Of a stretch of 22,938 bases of DNA, positions 1 to 11,200 are shown in pieces (positions within the stretch are counted from its first letter, which is position 1; each line of letters opens with the position of its first letter). The DNA lies in assembly GCA_000226015.1 (NCBI GenBank), contig JH152948.1, forward strand, positions 189,491-212,428. Direction: 5' to 3'. A program made the translations under genes and the position numbers. The notes beneath the pieces were generated by a model. The model searched no databases, was not told the DNA's origin, and worked only from the letters and a program-made list of their open reading frames with translations. This stretch comes from Mnemiopsis leidyi. Lineage: Eukaryota; Ctenophora; Tentaculata; Lobata; Bolinopsidae.

Positions 1-2222
1 TTGCATTTGGTTACAATTGATAACTTCATGAAGCTTCATCTACTACAATGGGAAAATTCGCAAAAATCACTCCTATTCCTAAGTTTTAAAAGTTCGAATT
101 CATCATTTACGAAGAGTGATTGAAGTAAACATACAACTTTATCGCTAATGTCACAATGCACATTTTAATTTTTTGTACGGCAGCGCGCACCCTCCTGTCA
201 TTTTATTCGCTTCGAATGAGGGTCGGACGAAGTCAGACAATTTAATTTTGCAACGCCCAAATCCGCAAATCGATCAATTATCGTAATTTTCAGTGACTTT
301 TTGTGTTTGAGAAAATGTTTTAGCCGACTATGTTTTTTATTTTTGTTGTCAGTTACATCATACAGACAAACACTTTGATTGCCATGTCCCAATTTGCAAA
401 ACCAATCATTAATCGATCAAATCCCACACTCTCGATCTCATTCATTAAATTTAATCTTGTCGAGATGTTACCCGACCCGCGCGCGGCTCGCAGTTTTCTG
501 CTCTCCTCGCGAACGTTAGACGGATATCATCTCGTCAAATTTAATCAGCCTACAGTGTTGTCGAGGTGCTACCCGACCCGCGCGCGGCTCGCAGTTTTCT
601 GCTCTCCTCGACGAGTAGGAGTGATGCGTACGAACGGTTCGATACGACGCATTAATCGATCAAATCCCACACTCTCGATCTCATTCATTAAATTTAATCT
701 TGTCGAGATGTTACCCGACCCGCGCGCGGCTCGCAGTTTTCTGCTCTCCTCGCGAACGTTAGACGGATATCATCTCGTCAAATTTAATCAGCCTACAGTG
801 TTGTCGAGGTGCTACCCGACCCGCGCGCGGCTCGCAGTTTTCTGCTCTCCTCGCGAGAACGTTAGACGGATATCATCTCGTCGACCTACAGTAGGTTATC
901 AACCTATGAGTGATGCGCGGCGCATTGAATTAAAAACAATTTCTAACCCCGCGCAATCGCTGTTTTGATAAAGGAGCGGGACACGACGACCACGACGACG
1001 GACCACCATCCTGCTAACCCCACTATACTACCAAATCTCCCGATTCCTAACCACCTTATGCCTTGTTAAGGCCGCTTCGCGGCCGGCTGGGTGGAAAAAA
1101 TCTAGACATTCAAAAATTAGCTACTCATCTTACTGCTTATCTTACTCTTAGTGCTTTGCTCAAGAATTTTGATAACCAGTTGTGGTTTAGATATGAAATT
1201 ATGAAATAAATTAATACGATTGCAATATCCTATTCAATTTATGTAGAGTTAGCAAGTTAAGATTTTGAGAATTAAGTAGGTTTATGATTATCATTCATTC
1301 CTACGACTATGAAAATGTTTATTACCATTTTATACTAAATTATAAAACTTAGAGATTATGCTTTGTCCACAGCACGGACAAAGTCCGCCGGTCATAGTCA
1401 GATAGTGCCAATCTGCTTGATTATACAATATACGTGGATCTGGTCTCGATGAATTAGTTATACAACAACAAACTCGTATCTATTTATGTCTATCAACGGC
1501 CCCTACATGTAACGGTAATTGTTACTGCTGGAGGTTGTAAGTGATATTTGGCGTCATCGGATGCTACAGTTGACCATATGATCTAACTCTAAGGCCATGA
1601 ACAAGATAAAATCGAAAATTATGTTACCTTAACTAGCATTTTAGAGCCTGTAAGTTAATATGAAATGACCAAAATAGTTTAAGAGAGGAAATAATAAGAG
1701 TATATAAGGATTCCAGGCTTGAGGCTCGAGCTTAGAATTTTACAACCTCAAACTCTCAAAGTTATAACGATCTGAATAGTCTAGAATCTTGGTTAATGGC
1801 GCGGCTTTGGTCAGTGGTATGCTTCTTCATCTTGACTTTTGTTTTGCTAATTTGTAATTATACACGCTGCTGTCTATTACCGAGAAATAGAAATGTCACT
1901 TATTGTAGGGAACCAGGGAACAATAATGAGGAGTTGTGACGTAGCCCGGTCTCTATCTAGGAGCTGAAATCGGGCAGCTCCCGCCCAATAATACGGCCTA
2001 ATTATTCCCTAGACCACTAAGGTCCAGTGAGGTTCATGAGTACTGTCACATGACTTGCTATTTACAAGGCCTACTTAACCCTAGTAATTAGACGTATTAT
2101 AATGTAATGAATAGAGTTTGCGGTCATCCTACAACAAGTATAGAGAATGGGGTAGTTAAGAGCAGATCATTCGAGCTTTATCGCTGTCAAGTTGCCCTTG
2201 TTCCTTGTATACCGCCTGTTTC
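1..2222. other. Upstream non-coding region
   Basis: No convincing exon is visible here. Apart from the GC-rich repeat at about 408-890 the stretch is AT-rich and full of stops. A short perfect hairpin (GGCCGC, loop TTC, GCGGCC) lies at 1070-1084 and does not match the histone 3' stem-loop consensus. A 5' non-coding exon or promoter of the gene beginning near 2223 probably lies in the right part, but I cannot place it. Confidence 0.5.
408..890. repeat. 243-bp tandem duplication with four GC-rich cores
   Basis: Two nearly identical units begin at 408 and 651, both with ATTAATCGATCAAATCCCAC. Each unit holds two copies of a core of about 40 bp that starts ACCCGACCCGCGCGCGGCTC, at 470, 571, 713 and 814. 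The spacing is therefore 101, 142 and 101 bp, as expected for an older internal duplication followed by a duplication of the whole unit. The second unit diverges after about 855. Because 243 is divisible by three, an open frame of 212 codons runs through both units, but codon content and the repeat nature argue against a protein. Confidence 0.85.
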
Positions 2223-5200
2223 ATGTCAGTTATTTCAGCCAATGTCAGTCTCATGCCAGAAGGAAAGCACGCGGCCACACGGCCAGGTCGCGTAGATTGT
2301 ATTTATAACCGGACTCGAGGTCGAAACATCAAAGACTATTCACGAGTAGTGGTTCCCTTGAAGGTCAGGAGCAAGTCCGAGCAGATTCAGATAGGCAGTC
2401 CGAGGAAAACTACCCAGTTATACAACTCTGTCGTTAGCAGTCCCGCCAACAGTAGGAGGCTTGAAAGCTCGGGACCACTCATAGACAGCAAGAAAGCCTG
2501 TTTTGAAGCCTACCTGAGAAACAGTACAACCCGGACAACACCAACTCCACCTTCTAAACCACAACTCCGATCTCAGAGGACAGAGCCAGGTTCCTCTCCT
2601 CCCCTAGTAGTTGTAACCAAGGGGACCTCCACCAACCCGACCACACAACCAACATCCCCGCCACAGTATCAGAGATCTATTAGTGTTCCCGCTGCTCCGG
2701 ACAAACTTCTCTCACCTCCAGACCCTCACAAACACTTACGAGGAACTCTCAACTATCAGGCCAATAAGGGACCAAAAGTCAGTGTTCTCCTTGCAACACC
2801 GAGCTCCAACTCGCCCGGTATCCGCCTGACCACCGCCTCCCCGCCCCTTGCTCGACAAACTTCTGGTAAGACGGACAGCACGCCAAGATCCGGACTGCAC
2901 CGGAGAATGGACTCGCATGACTCCGGATACGGAAACAGTCCGGGGAAAAGTATAGACAAGTCAGACTCGGTGGACATCAGCGAGATAGAGGCAGAGTATT
3001 ACAAGACAATCCCGCCAAACAAAAATATGTCCTCCGCAAACTTCCCACTCTACGTCAACAAACTGTCAGAACTCTTCACAACCAAGAGAAACTTTGAAGC
3101 CTTCCTTAAGTCAGAGTTTAAATATGTTGCAGTAGCTTCAGGTGAGTTTACTACTATTTTTATGTTTCCTTGAAGTTGATCGACTCTGAAAATGCTGATA
3201 TGCTGATCAGTGATTAAGTAATACTGCAGTCACTAATTCCAATGATCAGGAAAATAGCCACATTCAAGCAAACTTCTATCTTTGTGGATTACTCATCCTG
3301 GCCAATGTCCATGTAGCTATGCATATGCATAAAGAGTTAAAGATGTACATTATATTTCGGTCTGGAGTTAGATGAACTGTTCTTTGTAGACACAGAGTCT
3401 AGAGGAGAAATTACAAAAACATCTGAACACTGAAGTCCAACCCAATGGCAACAAATAGAAAGCGCTGTTGTAATGAGTCCTAGAATTTCCGGCTGCAAAT
3501 AACTCAACTTTCAAGCGATTCCTAGGAATAAACAAATCTCTTAGTTTAGACATTAAGTTAGTAAAATAGAAGTTACATTTTAGGAATGTCCAACTGGCAA
3601 TTACTCTAAATTTTATATTTTCAAGGATAACTTTCGTGTTTAATCAAGACAGACAAACATTTGCGTGTTAACCATCAAGAACAGATTTCGTTATTAGTAG
3701 TTAAAAAGTGAAAGCCATCGTAATTATGATTCAAATCAAACAGCTACTCGTATGTACCTCAAAGCAATTGTTCATGTCTAACATAGATAATTTATTCTTG
3801 TTTGGATTCTACTTTAAACTGTCGACTACGATTTACGTTCTTAGGCGGTTATGAATAGCAGTATGTAATGACATAATTTCAGTAATCGAGGCTGCCAGAG
3901 GTTTTGTCATTACGGCAAGCAGAGAAGACGTCCAGTTCCTCAAAGTAAAGCTGCCTATGGTGATTCCTGGGGGTTGTGCGGTAAGTTGGAACACGGTCAA
4001 TTTGGAAGTTCTGTGGAAGTCAGTAATTATTTGTCCTAATTTTCATCGGATTGCAGCCTGCCTTAATTAATGACAGTAATACTACTTTAATGAAGCACGC
4101 TTGTTTTCGCTCAAGCTCGTATTTGTTTCCCTCTTTGAATTGTGTAGGTTCCAGTTTCCCTGAGCTCTTATTTACAAGAGTCTTCTATTATGTGGGTAAT
4201 TTGTTTTATTATTATTGTAGAGCAACCGTTTCTTTGTTGTATTTAACTTTTTGCCTTGCCTTCTTTTATAGCACTCTGTAATCATAAATACTTTTCAATT
4301 TTACATAAACACTTTTTAATCAGGTTCACGAGATGTCCTCTGACGAGGAAATCAACACATTCTATTTGATTCTGAAACCAGTTCCAGAGGACATAACAAT
4401 TTCCACTGTCATGAGATGTCTTATTGACAAGAAGTTTCCAGTCAAAAAGATAAAACGAATCTCAAACAAGGTGCGTTTTCTACATTCTTCAGACCAATTT
4501 AAATATATTTTCCATGAGCAGATCATTAAACTTAGTTCACCACAAGAAAGCAATGCAAACAACATTCTTACCAACACTCCCCAACAGGTGACCAGACAAA
4601 AGACCAAAGTTGTTGTTGTGACACTGGAATCAACCCACAAGAAACTACTCTCGATCCTAGAGACCGGGACGATCCAAGTTGGAGAACACACAGTTCGGGC
4701 CTTTCTGCTCTACCCCAACAGTTCCACCTCCCACACCGCCAACTTGATGACGTCAGCAGAGACTTCAGCCAACAATAGTCCGATGGCAAGCGTGGATTAT
4801 ACTCTCGGTACTCTTTCACCGTTAGGTGGCTCGCAGTGGTCTTCGGGAGCGTTTGATTCAGTAGAAGGAGTAGGAGAACCTGGAAGTAGACCAGACAGTA
4901 GGAGTGGGGTCGCTGACACAAACAATCGACCTGCTAGTAGGACAGGAATCGCAGCTCTAAAGGATCAGAACAGACATTCAGACAGCGACTCACAAGCTGA
5001 ACAAAGTGTAAAAGGTATTGTGCCGATTCAACAGAGCAAAGCTTATCGATTCAACAGGGAGGAAAGAGAAACGCGACTCTTGCCTCAAACCGGGACAAAT
5101 AGGACACAAACCCACAATGGGACTAAGTCGAACATCCCTAAACCCTCTGAAGGCGTGGTTTTGGCCCCTGACCACGAAACTTCTGTCTACTCAGCAATCG

Positions 5201-7839
5201 AACGAATGTTGATAGCTTCTAAAACTGGACTTCATCCTGTTATTCACAAATTCGGTATGAAAAGACCACTTGACCAAAATACGACGACAAATAGTCCTAC
5301 GAAACAATCATATTTATCGGATAATGCAGACATTTTGAACTCTCAAAAAGAAAACACTAAAACTTCTGTTAGGTGCAAATCCCCAACTTCAATGTTGTCC
5401 AGCAGCACTATTTCAATAGAGGGGTCAGATAAATCAGACAGAACAATAATACCACCGAAACGGGAAGATATGTCAGTTCAACGAAAGATGACGGCATCAC
5501 AACACACGCCTTCACATCAACCGACCAGATCTCGCATAGATCATATCAAATCTTACAAATTAGCGGAGAAATCTCAACGGGGCAGAAAAAGAACAGCGTC
5601 AAGTGAACGCGAGGCAAAACAATCAGTAGAGTTTCCATTGTCCTCGCTCCGGGAAGACGATAGGAGAACTCGACAGTCACAAGTTCCTCCCCCGAAGCCA
5701 AAGCGAACACTCCGACCTGATCCACCAAAGCAAACCAACGAAACAACAAAGGGGGCAGTGCTTGCTGAGGCGATCCTCAAGGGGGCCAAAATAACAGAAA
5801 ATCCTTATAGCCACAAAGTGTCTTTCAAAGATAAAGCCAAGAACCAACAAAAATCAGTCCCTAAATCTAACAAAGTAGTTCGAAATGTCTCTGTCCAGTA
5901 CGAAGAGATGCCTCCAGACTTTTCAGACTTCATGTTGGATCAGGAAGACTCTTATTTCTGTAAGCTTGACGGCCTGGTCAAGTTGATGAAGGAACGGCCG
6001 ACAAGTCAAGAAACTGAAGCTTTGCTTATGAAGGTAACTAGCTAACTAGGAGGTGTTTGTTAAAAATTTAAAAATTCTTCTTGTATTTGATAAAAAACTA
6101 GGTTCCTTAGAGTAGGAACTCAATCTATTAACTTTAATCGAATTACAATGCAAATTTTAAACAGGTGCGAAAAGCGAATCTGGCCCGGTCCAGATACGGT
6201 GTAACCTACGTCGAACCGGGGAGAAACGAAGATGAGGAGAAAGCCACTGAGAACTTGATTGGAGAGATGCTAAAGGAGGCGGAGGAGGCTAAACAGAGAA
6301 TGGTGACTGAAAATGTATCTCCACCGGACACTTTCTGTTTCAAGGACATAGTTAAACCTCCTGTTGATCCTGCTAAGTACGCAAGCTTTCGTTTGAAATA
6401 TTGTTTTTATAAATACAAATAGATATCGGATATTAAAATCAGTCGAAATTTCTTCTCTCATTATATCTGGCGTTTTGATTTCCTCTTACTTTATCACATG
6501 TATTTAATACACAAATTCACCAAATCTATTCGTCACAGAAAAAAAGTGGCCAACACTATGATGAAAACCGCCTTGGAGGGGATGATCGAAAATGAAAGGA
6601 AAACTACTGAAAATGAGACAGAAAAAAGACGATCAACAAAAAATGATCCAGGCAGAAAACAATGGAGTAAAAGCTCAGATAAGGAAAGTTCTGGAAAAAA
6701 GAATTTAGTGCCCAGCACGACTTTGGCCTCAACGTCACCGTCCAGCTCCTCAAATTGTGTGTTCGTTACAGAAAAGAAGCCCCGACGAAAAACGGCGTCA
6801 GAAAACTTTTCAGTCGCAAACTCCAGCACTAAAAGCGGTACGGGTAACCATAACTTGGCCAGCACGCATCATAGATATTTTTTTGCGTTCCAGCAATTAT
6901 TGATCCCATTCCCCTCTCGTTTTTTTCATTTCAAAACTGCTAGTGACAATTAGTAACTGAAGTTTTTTAGATTTTTGAAAAAACTTCAGTTTTATTTTAG
7001 ATTTTTCATTATCCTGATAACCAATGCTTCAGATTTAGCCGGCGCATTGATATCGCGGATACTGAAGAACGACATTTCCAAATCTGAGGAGGTGTCCAGG
7101 GACTCATACAGTTTAACAGAGGAAGATCAAGGTGAAATATCAGATAAAATTTTTCTCCTTTGTCAGGAATTTTTCATGACCACAATGACATATTAAAATT
7201 ACTTTTAAAAAAATTTCAATTTCAAGTCGAAGTATAACCAAGAATATTTAAATAAAGGATATATAAAATATTGCCTTCACAGATAAGAGAGTTCGAAGAG
7301 CTTCCTGCTCCCAAATAATCGTGACTAGTTCCCGCAAGCCACACCGACAATCTGTCCTCCAATGTGCTGTGTCCGGCTCTCACGGGTCCAGCAGCAGCGA
7401 GCAGAGTCTTATCACTGATCTCAGCAAAACAGTAGCAGTATCAAACGACCGCGTGGGAAACCGAGCAAACAGCAGGACCGAACCAAACCATGTTGGGGGG
7501 ATTCTCTCGGCCATGTTTGCCAACAAAGTCAGAGTATCCGAGGGCTCAGGCGGTGGCAAATCTGCACGGGACAAATTCATGAGTTCATCCTCTCCTTCCT
7601 TCATCCATGACCAATCGATTGATGAAGAGCTGGAAGAAGACATGGAAATATTCGTGAACAGAGCAAGAGAGCCTGACGAACCAGAGAAGATTTCAGCAAC
7701 CCCACAAAGTGGACCTCGAAATACGTTCATCAACAGCAATAACAATATTCGTTCTGTGATGAACAGCTTTCTAGAGGAGACCATGCTTAAGAAGATGGGC
7801 AGCACGATGGGTGATCTTGATGAGAGCAATTTCTACTAG
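2223..7839 (+). CDS. Seven-exon gene, large disordered protein with a LINE gag-like module
   Basis: Exons are 2223-3141, 3883-3980, 4324-6033, 6165-6376, 6539-6843, 7033-7131 and 7283-7839. Every junction is GT-AG and all six intron phases (1,0,0,2,1,1) agree, giving about 1,299 residues and a stop at 7837-7839. The start is uncertain: ATGs at 2223 and 2253 are both in frame, the frame is open slightly further upstream, and an unseen 5' exon is possible. Residues 1-270 are rich in Ser, Thr and Pro and look disordered. Residues about 274-470 form the only clearly folded part (separate entry). The rest is low-complexity, with a charged helical stretch in exon 4 (residues about 910-975) and a Lys/Glu-rich stretch in exon 5. 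The protein ends in an acidic helix-like tail, DESNFY. No signal peptide, membrane segment or catalytic motif is visible. I do not recognise the full-length protein. The exon model is strong; the function is unknown. Confidence 0.85.
3042..4716 (+). other. Gag-like (PRE_C2HC/RRM-like) domain region across exons 1-3
   Basis: Residues about 274-470 run from FPLYVNKLSELF in exon 1, through all of exon 2 (GFVITASREDVQFLKVKL), to VGEHTVRAFLLYP in exon 3. The order of elements follows ORF1 of Jockey-type non-LTR retrotransposons: a P-L-x-V opening strand and helix, a strand followed by an ED helix start, a hydrophobic strand (FYLILKPVP) with a helix (ITISTVMRCLIDKKFPV), a strand (KKIKRI), then a later strand-helix-strand (KVVVVTLESTHKKLLSILE). 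In that family such modules precede CCHC zinc knuckles. No CCHC knuckle is visible here, and a linker of about 40 residues is inserted before the last strand-helix-strand. The match was made from memory by pattern, not by alignment software. A likely role would be nucleic-acid or self-assembly binding, which is inference. Confidence 0.5.
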
Positions 7840-8092
7840 CGGTCAAGTTTTTGCCATGTTGGCAAGACTGCAAGAGTCTTGGTGCAATTTAGCATTTCAG
7901 AAAGAGAGTGATTATTACGTAGTGATGTCTTGGAAGGCAATATTACCTACTCAGTGTAGTTTGCTTATTTTATCAGTTTTAATGTGATTTTGTGTATTAC
8001 CAATGTAAAGTATTTCGAGGATTGTTTTTCTTTGAGAGTATCAAATAGGTTGATTGTTTTTGCAAACGTTATACCGATGCATAAGCATTGTG

Positions 8093-8098
8093 ATTAAA
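8093..8098 (+). promoter_or_regulatory. Candidate polyadenylation signal ATTAAA
   Basis: This common AATAAA variant lies 254 bp after the stop of the plus-strand gene and is followed by an A-rich run. It is the best candidate in the 3' flank. It would place the transcript end within about 150 bp of the stop codon of the converging minus-strand gene. Confidence 0.35.
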
Positions 8099-8241
8099 AA
8101 ACCGAAATAGACAGAAACAACAAGAAATTAACTGGAATTTGAAATTGACATAATCATTCTGAGGTGGCTTTCAAGCCTGATGGAAAAATGCTTCGTAAAA
8201 CTTAAACTATCAGGACCTCAACTAAAATTAAATCTGTTGAC

Positions 8242-11200
8242 TTATTCAATCGGCTCAGAAGCCTCATAGTCGTAACTAAACATTTCATAAACTTCTAATC
8301 TGTGCAACTTGCTCTAAGTTTTTGGTCCAAACCTCACAGAACACCTAATCTGCTAACATTGAACTATCCCGAATTCACCTCCGTTCATTGGAAACGTACC
8401 TAGAGAAAGTTCCGAGCGGCAAGGAGCTGGTCTGAAGTTTGGGAGCTAGACCCTGCATGTCGGGATCTTTCTTGTAGAAGAGCGAGTTGTAGGAGGTGGT
8501 GTACTGAGGTGCCGCCTCCTGGCTCAAAGTCACGTGACTGTCCTTCAGCTGCAGGGGAAGTTTGGATACATATGATAAATATGATACGATCAGGTGAGAC
8601 TTAAACAATGAAATTTCTTGAATTTAGAAAAAACGGTTTTATAAAGAGTTCTACCACAACAAATATTTTAGTTTCGACTTTTGTTATGGATAACGCTCCG
8701 GATAAACTATCATTATCTAAATCAATATAGATTAGCAGGTAAATGATCATATCAATATCACGAGAAGAATATCATGAAAATTTATAAAATTCCAGAGAGG
8801 AATATAAAATGACAGTCATATTTATATCATAAAGTAGCCGCACCTTCACAAAAACACGGCACTTCAGTTGACCGAAATACAACTCCTTAATCCATGTTTC
8901 CAATTAGCGATTAAATTGCATCGAAGTGCAAAACATAAGCAGAGGCAGAAGATGATTTAAGCCGACGAGATTGCACATCACGCGATCACGATACCAGAAG
9001 CAGGAAAATAGCTGGTCCAGACGAAACACCATTCGAGATGGGGCTCCTAGCCTCCTCTTTTTGAAACTCAAGTCCGCATGGAAGTGTAGAAGTACACGAA
9101 AACACATTCTTGTGGCGTAATTTGTGTGGCTCCTTTTGTGTCGTGGTGCTTGCTTTCCCCCATTGTTTAGAAAACATTTCTTTGTTTTACTTGATGTGTT
9201 TCCGCATGACTCAACCACCAACTTATAGTTTTTATTCGTTACTTAACTTTTCCTACCTTATTATGAGCTCTTCTCAAACTTTTGAAGTTTACAGTTACAT
9301 ATAGTTTGAAGCCAGCTTTTGGAATAAACCCCGCGCCGTTTTTCTGACGACCCAATGAAAAATGATGCAGAGATTGTCTAAGAGATGGGTTCTAGCACCT
9401 CATCTGCTTACTCAAACTCTGGTCCACTGCAAGAGCGGGGCAGCCATCGGAGGAGCAGCTGGTTCTGGAAAATCAGGAGGAGCAACGAAAGGAAACTCTG
9501 ATGATTCACCCCTGGGAAACTGGATTGTCTACGGACCTGTGCTGATCTGCATAATCCTGATTACTCTATGTGTGTTATATGACAAAGTTAACAACTGCCT
9601 GATGAGGAAGCGGCATGATGAGTCTCATCTATCTAAGAGGGACTACACGAGAGGGAGTCGTAAGCAGGGGCACGAACCGACTACAGAGAAGGAGTGGCTT
9701 CCCATGAAAACCAGCAGACGCACAACAGCAGAAGAGACTTTTATTCCCAAGCTAAGTGTAAACTGTGGTACTTCAGACTACATCCCTGATGGGAGAAAAA
9801 CGGTAGAGCACACAACAAGGCAAAACTTGGAACGTGAACAGATGAGAAGATCATCAGATCAGCATCGATCAGTCGTGGATGAGCTGACAACTGTGAGTAT
9901 GACGGAGGAGAATATTGATAATACCAGTCCTACTTGGGACCACGAGATACTTCTTTGGGATCAAGATCAGCAACCTGCCATGGACCAGCAGAGTCTTTGG
10001 GAGGAGAAAATTGCACTGCTGGACCAAAAGATCGCATTACTGGAGCAAGAAAAGCCAAGATACAAGCACAGAGACTTGCACAAGCAGAGATCGCTAGATG
10101 TAACGAGCAGGGAACAGCTCTGCACCTCGAAATGGAGAACAAAAAGACCACTTAAAACAACTAAGTCGGATACAACTGTCTGTGCCAGCGACCATGATGC
10201 TTCTCAAGAGGCAGCTGATCATGGAGAACTTTCTTTAAATCAGCAACTTCCAGATGTGCATCTAAAGACAGGATATGACGAGCTCAAACTTAAAAGTTCT
10301 GTCAGAGACCTCAGCCGACCTCCTCTTTTAGCCTCAAAGTCAATAGGAATTTGACGGAATGTCTAGAATGTATTATGATTGATTCGATGGATAATTGAGG
10401 CCGAGTTGAAGCCCGTTTTGTACGAAAAAAAAACTGGGTTGATATAATAGAATAAAGATCATTAGTGGAAGGAGGAAACTTTGTCCAAAAGCAAAGAATC
10501 AACAATTTACGGTGGGGTCTACGGACTGAGCTTCTGTTGAGAGAATAGACTTATTTCATTATTATTTGCATTTATTCAAGCTGTGTTTACACATAGGTAT
10601 ATTGTTCGAACATTTCATAAACTACGATTCGTACTTTGACTTACAACAAACTTTTCTCCCGAATTTGTCATTTGTCTTAAAGTCAACCCCCATTAAGTTT
10701 CTTACAGTTGGACTATCTCTGGTTTATTTTCAAATCATATTAAACATAGGCGTCAACATTAGACTTCGACTCGTTTGTTGACCAAATCCCAATTGATTGA
10801 TATAAGACGAAATTTTATCGATTGGCTCGTTACATTTTTTTCAATTCATCAATCAATAAAGCCTGCAATCGTAAGTTGTGGAAGAAAATTCCACATCACA
10901 GGAATCGCAAAGACTTGATTAAGGGCCCGCAAATTTAATGAGGGGCGTATCCATTCATTGATTCGTAAAATAAAAGACGTATTAAGACGACACAGCAAAC
11001 CAATAGAAAGTCATAACTTAGGCAATCGTATCACTGGCTTAAACTTAGCAGTTCATACTTATAGTCCTCCTTGGTTGTCAATAAACTTGATTTCATTTCT
11101 GAAGGATAGTCATTTACTAATTGAGAATCTTTTTATGCAATTAAATCCTGACCTAAAATCTCTTAGATCCAGAAACAGAATGCAGAGCCCGGTAAACTTG

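Noticed and set aside
632-650. GGTTCGAT resembling a tRNA B box
   Set aside because: No A box at the right distance and no cloverleaf. Part of the tandem repeat.
330-968. Open frame of 212 codons
   Set aside because: It runs through the 243-bp tandem repeat, whose length is divisible by three. Nothing outside the repeat supports coding.
1070-1084. GC-rich hairpin GGCCGC-TTC-GCGGCC
   Set aside because: It does not fit the histone stem-loop and no gene end lies next to it, so no function can be supported.
8904-9304. Overlapping open frames on both strands upstream of the first nested gene
   Set aside because: Neither shows a domain, splice sites in phase with neighbours, or a conserved paralogue. 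The minus-strand frame is not needed between exons 11 and 12.
10958-11179. In-frame extension before the second nested gene
   Set aside because: It would place the signal peptide in the interior of the protein. Composition suggests untranslated or intronic sequence.
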